Positions 1-9,710 of a stretch of DNA of 40,757 bases are shown here, piece after piece. The notes under the pieces were generated by a model, which saw only the letters and a program-made list of their open reading frames with translations, was not told the DNA's origin and made no database searches. A program made the translations under genes and the position numbers. This DNA comes from Trichomonas tenax (taxonomy: Eukaryota > Parabasalia > Trichomonadida > Trichomonadidae): NCBI GenBank assembly GCA_023091735.1, contig JALKBU010000430.1:1-40757 (forward strand), written 5' to 3'. Every line of letters begins with the position of its first letter. Within the stretch, counting starts at the first letter, position 1.

Positions 1-133
1 GTTTAAATACTTCAATAGGGCAATTATCAACTTTTGAATTCATTAAAGAGCAACCGAATTTATAAACGTATTGTTCAAGTGATAAGTTAGAAATGGAAAC
101 TTTGTTTTCAGCAGAGATTTTGACGATAGACAT
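1..133 (-). CDS. N-terminal fragment of an unknown protein, cut by the window edge
   Basis: On the minus strand an ATG at 133 opens a frame that stays open for 44 codons to base 2 and continues out of the window. The protein begins MSIVKISAENKVSISNLSLE. No family is recognisable in so short a piece. Composition is that of a normal protein, not of translated AT-rich spacer. Its 5' flank is the repeat-bearing spacer that follows. It could be the start of one of the large trichomonad repeat-protein families, but nothing here shows that. Confidence 0.5.
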   Translation of the reverse strand, partial: MSIVKISAENKVSISNLSLEQYVYKFGCSLMNSKVDNCPIEVFK

Positions 134-210
134 GGTTCTTATTTATATACGAGATAAAAAAATTAATTTTTTAAAAATTAAGTTTAATTTTTGAATTAAC
201 GATTTCAATT

Positions 211-298
211 AAATTTTACGTATACAAGGGAGTAAATAAGTACATTGAATTATAAATTAACTTAAAACATCAAATTTTACGTATACAAGGGAGTAAAT
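211..298. repeat. Direct repeat, two 27-base copies 61 bases apart
   Basis: Bases 211-237 and 272-298 are identical, each containing TTTACGTATACAAGGGAGTA. The sequence before the second copy (about 252-275) resembles that at about 303-343, so the arrangement is a decayed tandem of about 61-base units. It lies just upstream of the partial gene at the left edge, so it may be part of that gene's promoter or a remnant of a mobile repeat. Confidence 0.75.
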
Positions 299-365
299 TC
301 AAATCTTTACGTATAAATTGACGTAAAACATTAAATTTTAAACATTTTTTGTTAAAATTAACTTT

Positions 366-395
366 GGCGCTTTGCACCGGGAACCCGGAGGGTTC
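366..395. repeat. GC-rich mini-hairpin cluster 1
   Basis: Two adjacent short hairpins. GGCGC (366-370) and GCACC (374-378) pair with one mismatch around a TTT loop. GAACCC (381-386) and GGGTTC (390-395) pair perfectly around a GGA loop. The cluster stands out in otherwise AT-rich DNA and is related to the two clusters that follow. Confidence 0.6.
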
Positions 396-753
396 TTTCG
401 TTATTTTAAGCCATTTCTAAAAATCCTTGTCCAAAATTTTTTTTTACCTGGTATTACCTGGTAATCTGGGTTATCTGGTATAATTAACGATTTCAATCAA
501 ATTTTAAATCTTGACACATCCGTTAAAGCCAAAAATAAGTTGTTTTAAAAATCTTTTCATAAAATTTAAATTATTTATTAGCATTTCTTCATTATTTTAT
601 GAAGAAATTTCATTAACCGTCTCTTTGTAAATTTTAATTATCATTTATTCTCTCTTATATTTTCACATTTTCGCATTTGAGACACTATTCAAAATTCAAA
701 GCAAAATATTTTCGCGATTTCGATTTTAACCCTCTCAATTTTCTATACGTATG

Positions 754-811
754 AGCCTTTGGCTGGTCCTTTGGACCGCAGGGAACTGTGTTCCCGTCTG
801 GACCGGAGGTC
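754..811. repeat. GC-rich mini-hairpin cluster 2
   Basis: Four consecutive hairpins: AGCC/GGCT (754-757, 761-764, loop TTT), GGTCC/GGACC (765-769, 773-777, loop TTT), GGGAA/TTCCC (781-785, 791-795, loop CTGTG) and GACC/GGTC (801-804, 808-811, loop GGA). The linker between the second and third is GCA, as in cluster 3. Confidence 0.7.
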
Positions 812-912
812 TTCAAAAAACATTTTTTTTCAAAACTTTCCCCACTAACATCCAAAAATATAATTCATTTATGACTCATACATTATTTTTTAAAATTAAC
901 TTGCAGCTTTGT

Positions 913-943
913 GGGTCCTTGACCCGCAGGGCTCTTTGAGCCC
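913..943. repeat. GC-rich mini-hairpin cluster 3
   Basis: Two perfect hairpins joined by the linker GCA: GGGTC/GACCC (913-917, 921-925, loop CTT) and GGGCTC/GAGCCC (929-934, 938-943, loop TTT). The order and linker match hairpins two and three of cluster 2, but the stem sequences differ while still pairing. Confidence 0.7.
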
Positions 944-2497
944 GTAATATTGAATCGTTCAGACTGTCGGAAATCAAACGTTAAATCCTTCAAATATGAG
1001 GTCAATACATCATAAATGATTACATCGACGCATTTACAAATTTTGGCAACTAACCCCCAATATATACTACTTCACATATTATTGAAAAAGCATTAATTTG
1101 GCCTAATACCTATATATAAAATTGATGTAATATGTGAGGGAGATAAGAAGAATGCTATTTTCAAAGTTATAAGTATTCTTTATATATTCTAAGTTTTCAT
1201 AGCGATTTTACAGCATTTTATTGATTGCTATGCAGTTGAATAAACAATCATTCATTTATGGGCTTTAAAATCACTGAAAAATGACATAATTGCCTAAATC
1301 TGCTCTATTTTAGCATAAAGGTCTATATTCCAATTCATATTATTCTGATATATGCACAACATAACAAAGTGAACTTAAATGCAGTCGTTCATATTCTTTT
1401 TTCATTAGTTTGATAATATTGAAATATAGTTTTGACGCATTTGATAGGAGTTTAACAATAAAAGTGTGTGTTTATGTATCAGATACTGTATTTCTTAATG
1501 TATTGCGTTAATTTTGAAATGATCTATATTGGAAACTTAATAAAAATGTCTATTTCTTCGATGAATCAAGTCAAATTTGAATTAGTATATATAAATATGT
1601 TAATAGACCAATTTTAATTTTTATGACATTCTGACATATTCACATTGTTAAAAAATTCCACAATTTGTCGGACAAGTTTTGCAATGCATATATATCCATA
1701 TTGATGATAAAATAATACGCAAATATATTGAATATATTATGCACATATAATAGAATACATTACACATTGTTAATATGGATGGATACCAATCATGGGGCTT
1801 TCTATGATGATGCTTTTACATTGAAGACATGTCACTTTTAATCATAGCACATCATGACATGGAATGTCTATTTGTATAAAATATTTTCATAGTATTATCA
1901 TCCAACAGATGTGAATTTTGAAATGTGAACTTAAACATTATTAGCAACGTTTTATCTCCCAAGTCACATATTGAATCGTCAAGAAATTCATATATATTGA
2001 ATTTACTTCAACAAACCACTTTATCTAATATCAAAATTAAGATGAATTTTGTAAATCTTAATTGCTTGAACTCACTTCTATTTTTAAAACACATTGGAAA
2101 CATGTTTACATCACTGAATAGTACATCTTACAATACCATATACACATATATATTCACTATATACAAAATGTTCAATTTTATTTTTAGAAAAAATACATTA
2201 TATAGCGTGAATTATCATTGAAACTACAAGCAGTACATATGCTAAATACATTATCAAAGTATCAACAAAATATAATGCAAATTTCAAATGTACAATTCTA
2301 TATATATGTGAACGACCTTTGTAAAGAATATCAGCATTTGGGCTCGGGGCTTTCTGATATTTGGGCACATTGCAAGGATCAGATAGTCATTATTTTCCAA
2401 AAAGAGTGTTTACAGTTCGCTATCGTAATAAAATCCAGACTTTTCGCGACGATAGGAAAAAAATCCGGTGTGCCTCCAAAAAAATTAAAAAACATTG

Positions 2498-3469
2498 ATG
2501 AATTCTGATGAGCTTGGATTCCTGCAATCCAATGGCATTCAGGTACTAGAGAAGATCGCCAGTGGCGGCAATGGCGAGATCTACATCGTGTGGAGTGATC
2601 AGTATTATTCTAAGTTCATCTTGAAAAAAATTCGCCAGAACATCTTCAACCAAGCTGAAATTGATTGCATGATGGCTATATCTGACCCACAGATTGTCCC
2701 CCTGTACAAGTACTATCGCTTCGGAGGCTTCGTTTACCTTATAATGGAACTTTGCAAATACGATTTGGAAAAATATATAAAATCTAATCCCAATTTGGCT
2801 CCCAAAGACCTTGCTAAGATTATATATAACGTTATTTGTGCCGTTAAAGTATGTCATGATCATAATATTGCTCACAGAGATATCAAACCTCCCAATTTTT
2901 TGGTTGACAACTATGAACGCATCAAGATCGCTGACTTCGGGCTCTCCTCTCTCTACACGGATAATCAAATGTGTAACTTCTGGGTTGGTACAATCTATTT
3001 TATGGCTCCAGAACTGATTAAACGCGAGGTTCATGATCCTATCGCAGCTGACATTTGGGCGCTCGGTGTCACAATATATTTCCTCGCTACAGGAAAGTAC
3101 CCATTCTACTCACCTGTTCCAGATGAACTTATCTCGCAAATCGACAGCGGCAAATATCAGACGAACAACATAGAAGATCCAAAGCTGATCGATTTGATAG
3201 CGTGCTGCCTCTCGTTTAACCCACAGAACAGACCTTCCGTTAACGAACTTTTGACAATGGAATATTTCAAGCAGTTCTACGAGGATAATCGTGGTAAGAG
3301 TAGACTATCGCGCTCGGGTTCCATCGGAAGGAACTCAAATTCGGTTTATCGCCCATTATTATCTTCATTGATCACAAAACCGAGAAGTTCAAGTCCTTCT
3401 CGCATAAGAACGAAACACATACACTCGCTTCCAAGTAACTTGATCCCCATCGATCGTTTCGACAACTAA
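2498..3469 (+). CDS. Serine/threonine protein kinase
   Basis: A 323-residue protein that is almost entirely a eukaryotic kinase domain and should transfer phosphate from ATP to Ser/Thr of unknown substrates. Visible motifs: a glycine-rich loop SGGNGEIY near residues 22-29, the ATP-binding lysine K43, helix-C glutamate E54, the catalytic loop HRDIKPPN (H126, R127, D128, N133), DFG at 146-148, APE at 170-172, and the DIWALGV segment at 185-191. All key residues are present, so it should be active. The tail after about residue 265 is basic and Ser-rich, a plausible regulatory region. I start it at the ATG at 2498; the frame is open three bases earlier but through TTG. Subfamily (CAMK/NEK/PLK-like) is not settled from sequence alone. 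Confidence 0.93.
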   Translation: MNSDELGFLQSNGIQVLEKIASGGNGEIYIVWSDQYYSKFILKKIRQNIFNQAEIDCMMAISDPQIVPLYKYYRFGGFVYLIMELCKYDLEKYIKSNPNLAPKDLAKIIYNVICAVKVCHDHNIAHRDIKPPNFLVDNYERIKIADFGLSSLYTDNQMCNFWVGTIYFMAPELIKREVHDPIAADIWALGVTIYFLATGKYPFYSPVPDELISQIDSGKYQTNNIEDPKLIDLIACCLSFNPQNRPSVNELLTMEYFKQFYEDNRGKSRLSRSGSIGRNSNSVYRPLLSSLITKPRSSSPSRIRTKHIHSLPSNLIPIDRFDN

Positions 3470-4037
3470 TCTTGTTTGTTTTAACTATGGAAATAAATTT
3501 TTTTATATTATATAAATCCAATGCATCTCCATCGACTTCATCTCATTACAATGTAACTCCCTACACTCTTATATCTTAATATTGAATATAAAATTATATA
3601 ATAAACTGAACTATGACATTACTTTACAGGATAATTCGCCAGTGTAATCAAACTCATCCTGTAACTTGATAACATGAATATTAGAATTGATGATTCGAAA
3701 AGTCAAAATCAAAGCTTGAGATATATAGAATATGTTATACTACATGAATACAATTTATCCATAGAGTAGATCAGCCCTTAAAAATAAGGATAAATTATTT
3801 TCCAATTTCTCTTAGTTTATTGTTTTGCTAATATTATATAATTATTGCAAAAAGTGAAATTCATAGCATAAGGAGTGAAATCATGAAATATTACTAAAAG
3901 GTAAATTCAAATTAAAGACAAAAAACGAGTTTTTCAGATTAAAAATATGAAAAATCGATTTTTCTATATCTGTGTATTCCAAAAATAAGAGAACAAAGGA
4001 TGAGAAATCTTATCATTTTTCCAAAAAGTGTCAACTC
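3470..4037. other. AT-rich intergenic spacer
   Basis: Between the kinase stop and the next ATG. Nothing recognisable apart from AAAAAGTGTCA at about 4024-4034, immediately before the next start codon, which matches the start-proximal motif seen at other genes here. Confidence 0.5.
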
Positions 4038-5720
4038 ATGAATAGCAACATTGATATAGGAAATTTCACGTCAGTGGAGATTGCAAAGTATTTGGCGTCA
4101 CTTTTGGGTGGCGATGGCGACGAGAAGAAGATCAAGCTGCTGAATGACGGTATTATTACTGATAATTCGATTAATCTTGATCGCTTTAAGGCAGAATTAT
4201 TTTTGCTTTATCCTAAGCAGTGGCAGTTCCTTTGCGACCATTTGGTCGGATTTTTAACAGGAAAAGAAATTCAGGATTCATCAATTAAAACATCGATTTC
4301 GAGGGAATTCGAAGAAAACTCTGACGACGAAAAGATATTAATGGAAACAATGCAAAGCGGCATTATAGGGCTACAAACAAATATCAAAGATAATGACACA
4401 ATAAAATCCGAGAAAACAAAAGTAAAAAAACGTCACAAGCACAAACATCACCACAAGCACCACCGCTACTCAGATACGGACAGCGATAATCCGCCAGAAA
4501 TTCCGCCAATTCCATATGAACCAAAACCAGTCAAAGAACTAGAACCAGACAATTTAACACCAGAACAAATAAAAGACATTCAAGAATCTGCACATTCCAT
4601 ATTTATGAGGATGAATCCGATCTTCGCGACTTCGAAATATACTCCACAAAATCAATACGACTCAAAACCATATAAAAACGATAAATCGCCACATCGTGCA
4701 CCCACGCCTTTGGAAAATTCTAAATATGATTCATATTATAATTCTCATCAAAACATGAAGTCTTATCAGAATGATTATCCTATGAAAGATTCACGATATA
4801 TTCCCGATGACCACAGGTTCCAGTATGATGATCAAAAGAGGTATGATAATGATATGATGAGTCCTCCAGCTGATAATAGAGGTTTCTATGATCCAAATAA
4901 GCGAATTGATCCATATTTGCCACCAAGAATGAATGAAATGTCAAGATTTCCTGACATGCAGATGCCAGCGGTCCAGCAACGTATGCCTGATATTAGAAGG
5001 CCCAGTCCAATCATGCCGAGGCATCCTGCTGATATGCAACTTCCTCTTGTTCATCCATGGCAAGCTATGCAGCAAATTAGACCTATGCCAACACCTCCAA
5101 TGAATGCTTCTGCCATGAGACCATTTGATGGAGCTCAGAGGCCTTTCGATGCTGTGCAAAGACCATTCGATAATTCAATGAGTCCGTATGATGATATGCC
5201 AAGGAGATATAATGATGACTCATCAAGAAAAGAAACATCAATAAGATATGAAGACACTCTTCATCTGAGAGATCCACGCGAAAATGAGAGATATGATAGC
5301 AGCCGCCATACTGAGAGATATGAAGATGTTAGACATCCAATGGATAATGACAGATATAATGATTCAATGAATGGAAATAGATATGATGATTCAAGGTATT
5401 CGAGGGATAGTGATAGATTTAGTGACGCAAGGAACTTAAGAGATAATGAAAGGTATGAAAACACAAGGCATTCGAGAGATAGTGATAGATATGAAGAATC
5501 ACGACAGAGGGACAGCGACAGATATGAAGAAAAACATCATTCAAGAGATTCTCGATTTGAAAGCAGAGGTAATTCAGTTCATCACTCAAGAGATCATTCA
5601 AATAGATATGATGACAAGTATTATCCAAAGGAGCATAGGTACGATGACTCAATGTCGCGCTCTCATCGTTCCGACTCGCGAGATAACCATGATAGACATA
5701 CAAAAAATGATAGAAGATAA
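4038..5720 (+). CDS. Arg/Asp/Ser/Tyr-rich repeat protein, unknown function
   Basis: A 560-residue protein of unknown function. The first about 80 residues are a compact helical-looking segment with Leu-rich blocks (EIAKYLASLLGG and LYPKQWQFLCDHL). Then comes a Lys/His-rich patch, a Pro/Met-rich middle, and from about residue 395 to the end a degenerate repeat of 8-12 residues built on R-Y-D/E-D/E-S-R and R-D-S-D-R-Y. The charge-alternating RD/RE tail resembles those of RNA-processing and nuclear-speckle proteins, but this is only composition. The start is the ATG at 4038; the frame extends upstream only through a GTG. AAAAAGTGTCA lies directly before the ATG. It converges with the next gene, leaving about 100 bases between stops. 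Confidence 0.8.
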   Translation: MNSNIDIGNFTSVEIAKYLASLLGGDGDEKKIKLLNDGIITDNSINLDRFKAELFLLYPKQWQFLCDHLVGFLTGKEIQDSSIKTSISREFEENSDDEKILMETMQSGIIGLQTNIKDNDTIKSEKTKVKKRHKHKHHHKHHRYSDTDSDNPPEIPPIPYEPKPVKELEPDNLTPEQIKDIQESAHSIFMRMNPIFATSKYTPQNQYDSKPYKNDKSPHRAPTPLENSKYDSYYNSHQNMKSYQNDYPMKDSRYIPDDHRFQYDDQKRYDNDMMSPPADNRGFYDPNKRIDPYLPPRMNEMSRFPDMQMPAVQQRMPDIRRPSPIMPRHPADMQLPLVHPWQAMQQIRPMPTPPMNASAMRPFDGAQRPFDAVQRPFDNSMSPYDDMPRRYNDDSSRKETSIRYEDTLHLRDPRENERYDSSRHTERYEDVRHPMDNDRYNDSMNGNRYDDSRYSRDSDRFSDARNLRDNERYENTRHSRDSDRYEESRQRDSDRYEEKHHSRDSRFESRGNSVHHSRDHSNRYDDKYYPKEHRYDDSMSRSHRSDSRDNHDRHTKNDRR

Positions 5721-5822
5721 AATGTGTTATATTATTATATTGTGATTAAAACTGATAGATTATATATTATTTCAATTAAATAGAGTATATTTTATATCAT
5801 AACAAAACGTGAAAACAAAAAA

Positions 5823-6434
5823 TTACATTGGTAATGAAGGTTCATTAAATTTGAAGAAAGCTGATGTGAAAAAGAAAAACAAATCGCTGTTATATAATAA
5901 TATTGTAATAGAAGCGATGAAATCAAACCACATTGAAATTTCAAATATTTGGAATGAAAGGTAAATGCCATAAATTGCCCTTACTATCTGTGATATGGAG
6001 TAGAAGGTGATGAACGGCCATCCTAAATTTCCTATTTTCTGTGTAGATTTTATGATATGAGATTCTGAAGCGATAGCGAAAGCGTCAAACCACAAAGTAA
6101 TCTCTTTGGACGATACAATTCCGATAGGAACGAGTATCATCAGTACAATGGAGGCCGCACTGTAAAAAGTCATGTAGATTTGTTCTTTAAATTGGTTTGA
6201 GCTCAGCGGATGAATAAATTGCAATGAAATTATATACGAGGAAGCGCAAATCTTAACAAGTCCGGAGATAAGAGTTATAATTGAACTAAAATTACCAAAT
6301 ACTGTAAAAATTCCGGAAGATAGCATGAAAATCGACCAATAGAATGAGAGGCCAGTTGTTGATTTGGAAGTTCGAATCTTGTTGATGACAAAAACTAATG
6401 AAAAAACTTCAATAAAATTCGATAATGAAAACAT
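5823..6434 (-). CDS. ER lumen protein retaining receptor-like membrane protein (ERD2/KDEL receptor family)
   Basis: A 203-residue protein with about seven hydrophobic helices, close to the usual 210-220 residues of KDEL receptors, which return escaped ER-resident proteins from the Golgi. The match is to family layout: a short N-terminal helix, the KIRTSKSTTGLS loop where ERD2 has KIWKTRSCAGIS, a central loop before SESHIIKST where ERD2 has its PQLFMISKT segment, and a C-terminal end in N-E-P-S-L-P-M where the human protein ends in K-K-L-S-L-P-A. It is strongly divergent, so ligand specificity may differ. I use the ATG at 6434; the frame runs to 6470 only through TTG. The alternative is another PQ-loop family protein. 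Confidence 0.7.
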   Translation of the reverse strand: MFSLSNFIEVFSLVFVINKIRTSKSTTGLSFYWSIFMLSSGIFTVFGNFSSIITLISGLVKICASSYIISLQFIHPLSSNQFKEQIYMTFYSAASIVLMILVPIGIVSSKEITLWFDAFAIASESHIIKSTQKIGNLGWPFITFYSISQIVRAIYGIYLSFQIFEISMWFDFIASITILLYNSDLFFFFTSAFFKFNEPSLPM

Positions 6435-6897
6435 TAAAAAATAATGAATTAAAATTTTGGTTATAACCAATACCTATATAATGGTACCTAATTTACATTC
6501 ATTTATCGCACAATTGTTCGTTATTCTTTTTTCAAATTTTGATATTTTGAAAAGAGCTTAAAGATATTTGTACATCAAGAAAGCGCTTGAATTGTATTAA
6601 TGTTTGAACTTACATTTATAACATATTGAATAAATATTGAATAAATATCAACATTTTATTTAGCAAATCAAACATAATAGTGGAGTTAGATAGATAAGGC
6701 ATGAATAATATGGCTCAATCTAAGTATTAGAAAAGCACATATTATTAAATATAATTTGATATTATGAATTTCGGCAAAATTTCTTTGATGATTAGAAAAA
6801 TTCTATAAATTGTACGAATGAACTAAATGCCGAAATATCAAAAGACAATATTGAATAAATAAAGTTAGGGATTAATAATCATCAATATAAGCTAATT
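6435..6897. other. AT-rich spacer between two minus-strand genes
   Basis: Contains the upstream side of the KDEL-receptor-like gene and the 3' side of the next one. I see no gene, structured RNA or clear promoter motif in it. Confidence 0.5.
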
Positions 6898-7311
6898 TCA
6901 AAACGGAAGATCATCACTATCAGTGCTAGGATCATCATTTCTAGTATAAACGCTCGGAGCTGTTGGATTTTCTGGTGTTGAATTTGAATGTGGTGAATTT
7001 CCGCTGTTAAGGAGATCAAGGTATGCATCGTCATCATCCTCTTGTCCAGATATTTTCGAAACTTCATCTTTCAAAAATCCGGGAATATTTTTCTTATCTT
7101 TGAGAATGCTATGTACATTTTCGAACAATTTAGGGTTTTTTGGATTTGATTGTGCAAAAACAAACTTTTCATGCAAACTTAATAATCTTTCTGAAATTCT
7201 TGCAATTCTTCTCTGTTGTTCTTCCATCTGTTTTCGAATCTGTACGTTTAAGTCACCAAGCATATGCTTCAATTCCCTCTCAATGTTTTCTTTTGAATCT
7301 TCTCTACTCAT
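6898..7311 (-). CDS. Small coiled-coil protein, unknown function
   Basis: A 137-residue protein starting at an ATG. Residues about 5-55 are rich in Glu, Arg, Lys, Gln and Leu with heptad-like spacing (ELKHMLGDLNVQIRKQ and onward), predicting a coiled coil. The C-terminal third is acidic, Ser/Pro/Asn-rich and probably disordered, ending DSDDLPF. No family recognised. It is transcribed divergently from the large coiled-coil gene at 7540 across a 228-base region that carries five copies of the TTWACRTGNCAAAAT motif, which supports both as real genes. Confidence 0.75.
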   Translation of the reverse strand: MSREDSKENIERELKHMLGDLNVQIRKQMEEQQRRIARISERLLSLHEKFVFAQSNPKNPKLFENVHSILKDKKNIPGFLKDEVSKISGQEDDDDAYLDLLNSGNSPHSNSTPENPTAPSVYTRNDDPSTDSDDLPF

Positions 7312-7371
7312 TTCTTAAAAATAACGTCACTTTTATTTTTAGATAACAAAAATCAGATTTATTTTGTATAA

Positions 7372-7517
7372 TTTACATAGCAAAAATATATTTTACATAT
7401 CAAAAAATCAGATCTACGTGTCAAATAAATATTTGAATGTTTTACATGCCAAAATCCGTGAATTTGCTATGTATATTTAAGTTTATTCAGCATATTTTGA
7501 TTTATGTGTCAAAATAT
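7372..7517. promoter_or_regulatory. Cluster of five upstream motifs in a divergent promoter
   Basis: Five related elements: TTTACATAGCAAAAAT (7372), TTTTACATATCAAAAAAT (7391), CTACGTGTCAAATA (7414), TTTTACATGCCAAAAT (7440) and TTTATGTGTCAAAAT (7501). All point toward the gene at 7540. The last ends about 24 bases before its ATG. The same pattern recurs in other intergenic regions of this window. Confidence 0.6.
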
Positions 7518-7539
7518 TATCGATAAGTGTTAGTTTTAG

Positions 7540-9528
7540 ATGATTTCGCGCTGGATCTGCTATGAACCAGGAACATCGATAGCTCAGACAGAGGATGACT
7601 TCATGATATTTATCAGCGATGATTCGATGAAAATTCCTTTGTTTATTCCGATAAATACTTCGTTAATAAATGAAAAGTTCCCGAAAATGCGTGAATTACT
7701 CAAAAACGATAAAAAGAGAGCACTGATATCCACAAAGAATCCTTTTGAGATGTTTTGTATTTTTAGATATCTAAATAACAAATCTTTTTCAATACCTCTT
7801 GATCGTTTACAGGTTTTGAATGAAGAATTCAAGAGATACGAAATCGATCAGATTCCTACAAATAAATTTTACCAAATTCCCACACAAACAGATGTATTTT
7901 TGAAAATTCTCATCAAAACAATCAAAACGGGAGGGAATTATCATATATTTACCGATGCTTTCATGCAAAACTTCGAAAATTTCCGCGATTTACCATTGTT
8001 AAAAGAGATTCCATTAAATAAAATCTTGGAAATGATTCTAAAAAGCAACAGAAACGATTTGGATCCAACAGGCATTGCCTTTCAATTAATTTCATCCTTT
8101 GAAAATGAATTTCATTCAGTTCACAAAAAGCTGAAAAATCAAGTTAAATCATTACTTGCTGAAATAAATCGACTGAATCAGTCAGAAAAGACGAATCCTG
8201 AAAGCGTCGAAGAAAAACAGTCAATGAAATCGCCAGTTGAGTCACCGAAGCCTTTAGAAAGCAAAGTTTCCATAATAGAGAAAAATGCAGCAAATCTTCA
8301 AAACATCGCTGAAATGCTGATCAAAGTTCAAGAGTCGAATGAAGAATTGCTGGAGTTGCAGAAAGAAAACGAACAGATGAGGAACCAGAGTATGCTAGAT
8401 AAGAATGAAATCGAGTCATTAAGATTTGGACTCGCGGAGTCTACGAAGCAAGTTAATGTTCTCCAAACACAAAATGATAGTCTTTCAAAAGAGCTATTTA
8501 AACTCCAAAAGAAACTGGATATGAGTGTTCAAAAGTACTCTGATTCGATGACAAAGCTGTCACAGCAAACAGATAACACAATTCAGAAATTAGATGATGA
8601 AAAGAGAGAAATACAGAAAAAATATGATTCATTAAAAGTTTTGTATGACAAACTCATTGATGATCATGATAAGCAAAAGAAAGCAAAAGATGTACTGGAG
8701 ATCGAGCTATCAGATAAATCAAGAATAATTCAGCAGGCAGCTCAAAGAGAGATTCTCAATAGGCAAGAAAAAGAGTTCTTTGAGCAGCTCTTGAATCAGA
8801 AGAACAAACAGATTGAAGAATTAAATTCTGAAATCGTTAGCAATAATTTGGACTCAACGAGATATAAGACAGCAATACAACAATGGAATCAAGTTAACGA
8901 AGAACTCATCAAAACAAAGAAGCAGCTGGAAAAGGCTTTGCGCAATCAAAGTCCTGCAACACCAAATTCGTCAAGATTTGATTATGAAAAAGTTGTTCAA
9001 GAGAATCGAAAGCTTTTAGAAGAAAAAGAACAACTGAACAAGGTGATAAAAGAGTTACGTGAGACATACAACAAGGAGAAAGTACAATGGGAGAAAGAAA
9101 AGAATGACTTCAAAGATCAAATCACACGTCTTTCAGTAAATGTTGTCACAACAGGAAACTTAGATAAAATGAACACTAAATCATCAACAGTTATTAAAAA
9201 CATTGTTCAGGAGAATGAGATTCTAAAACAAAAACTTCAAAAGTATGAAATGAATTCACAAACACCAAAAAGTAATGCGATGAGTTCGCCTCTTAAATTG
9301 CCCCAAACACACAAATCCAAAGAATCTGATTTGAAGAAACAAGCTGACCTCTTAATGAAAAACATGAACATAAAAGAAAACGAATATAGTTATAAAACCC
9401 ATGATCATTCAGACAGAGAAGTTGAAACTTTAACAACAGGAGATGAAGACATCGCCTTCACAACCCAAGATGAATACGATGAATATTACACAACTAACAC
9501 CGAGGAAGAAGAATTCACGGATGACTAA
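7540..9528 (+). CDS. Large coiled-coil protein with a globular N-terminal domain
   Basis: A 662-residue protein. The first about 190 residues are globular and Phe/Ile/Leu-rich, with a layout reminiscent of the BTB-like N-terminal domains common in trichomonad proteins (IFISDDSMKIPLFIPINTS, then a LNEEF segment), but I cannot assign it firmly. Residues about 195-590 are a long, Gln/Lys/Glu-rich coiled coil. The C-terminus is strongly acidic and ends EEEEFTDD. This is the architecture of a cytoskeletal scaffold or tether, but no specific role is shown. The ATG at 7540 follows the motif cluster listed above. Confidence 0.85.
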   Translation: MISRWICYEPGTSIAQTEDDFMIFISDDSMKIPLFIPINTSLINEKFPKMRELLKNDKKRALISTKNPFEMFCIFRYLNNKSFSIPLDRLQVLNEEFKRYEIDQIPTNKFYQIPTQTDVFLKILIKTIKTGGNYHIFTDAFMQNFENFRDLPLLKEIPLNKILEMILKSNRNDLDPTGIAFQLISSFENEFHSVHKKLKNQVKSLLAEINRLNQSEKTNPESVEEKQSMKSPVESPKPLESKVSIIEKNAANLQNIAEMLIKVQESNEELLELQKENEQMRNQSMLDKNEIESLRFGLAESTKQVNVLQTQNDSLSKELFKLQKKLDMSVQKYSDSMTKLSQQTDNTIQKLDDEKREIQKKYDSLKVLYDKLIDDHDKQKKAKDVLEIELSDKSRIIQQAAQREILNRQEKEFFEQLLNQKNKQIEELNSEIVSNNLDSTRYKTAIQQWNQVNEELIKTKKQLEKALRNQSPATPNSSRFDYEKVVQENRKLLEEKEQLNKVIKELRETYNKEKVQWEKEKNDFKDQITRLSVNVVTTGNLDKMNTKSSTVIKNIVQENEILKQKLQKYEMNSQTPKSNAMSSPLKLPQTHKSKESDLKKQADLLMKNMNIKENEYSYKTHDHSDREVETLTTGDEDIAFTTQDEYDEYYTTNTEEEEFTDD

Positions 9529-9563
9529 TGTTATTTTAGAATATATATAAATAAAATTGTTTA

Positions 9564-9710
9564 TTATGCAGCATCATTATTGAGTGTATCAGATGCGAAT
9601 TCCTGAATCCTTCCAAAAGCATCATCAAAAGTTTTGTCACACATGGTGTTTTTTAAAATTTGACATTTTGCTCCAATTCGCCACAAATTGAAAATTCCAT
9701 ATTCTGGCAT
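9564..9710 (-). CDS. Possible 48-residue small protein, unknown
   Basis: On the minus strand an ATG at 9710 opens a 48-codon frame closed by TAA at 9564-9566; it begins MPEYGIFNLWRIGAKCQ. The composition looks like a real protein (Trp, two Cys eight residues apart, a Phe/Asp/Ala-rich helix near the end), unusual for AT spacer. It converges with the coiled-coil gene that stops at 9528. An inverted repeat at 9693-9752 overlaps its start, so the region could instead be a structured element. No family recognised. Confidence 0.35.
   Translation of the reverse strand: MPEYGIFNLWRIGAKCQILKNTMCDKTFDDAFGRIQEFASDTLNNDAA

Larger units (their letters stand above)
134..2497. other. Long AT-rich spacer with repeats and GC mini-hairpins
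   Basis: No supported gene. The longer open frames (751-939, 1925-2221, 2218-2508) either translate hairpin DNA or low-complexity AT sequence, and the two at 1925 and 2218 start at GTG or TTG. Besides the repeats and hairpin clusters listed separately, a stretch at about 193-218 recurs with small changes at about 482-507. From about 1000 to 2490 I see only AT-rich sequence. Confidence 0.6.

Noticed and set aside
751..939. 62-codon open frame starting at ATG
   Set aside because: It translates straight through two GC mini-hairpin clusters and low-complexity DNA; no protein character and no homologous look.
1925..2508. Two successive plus-strand frames of about 97 codons before the kinase
   Set aside because: They begin at GTG and TTG and encode Asn/Ile/Phe/Tyr-rich spacer translation; the second overlaps the kinase start in another frame.
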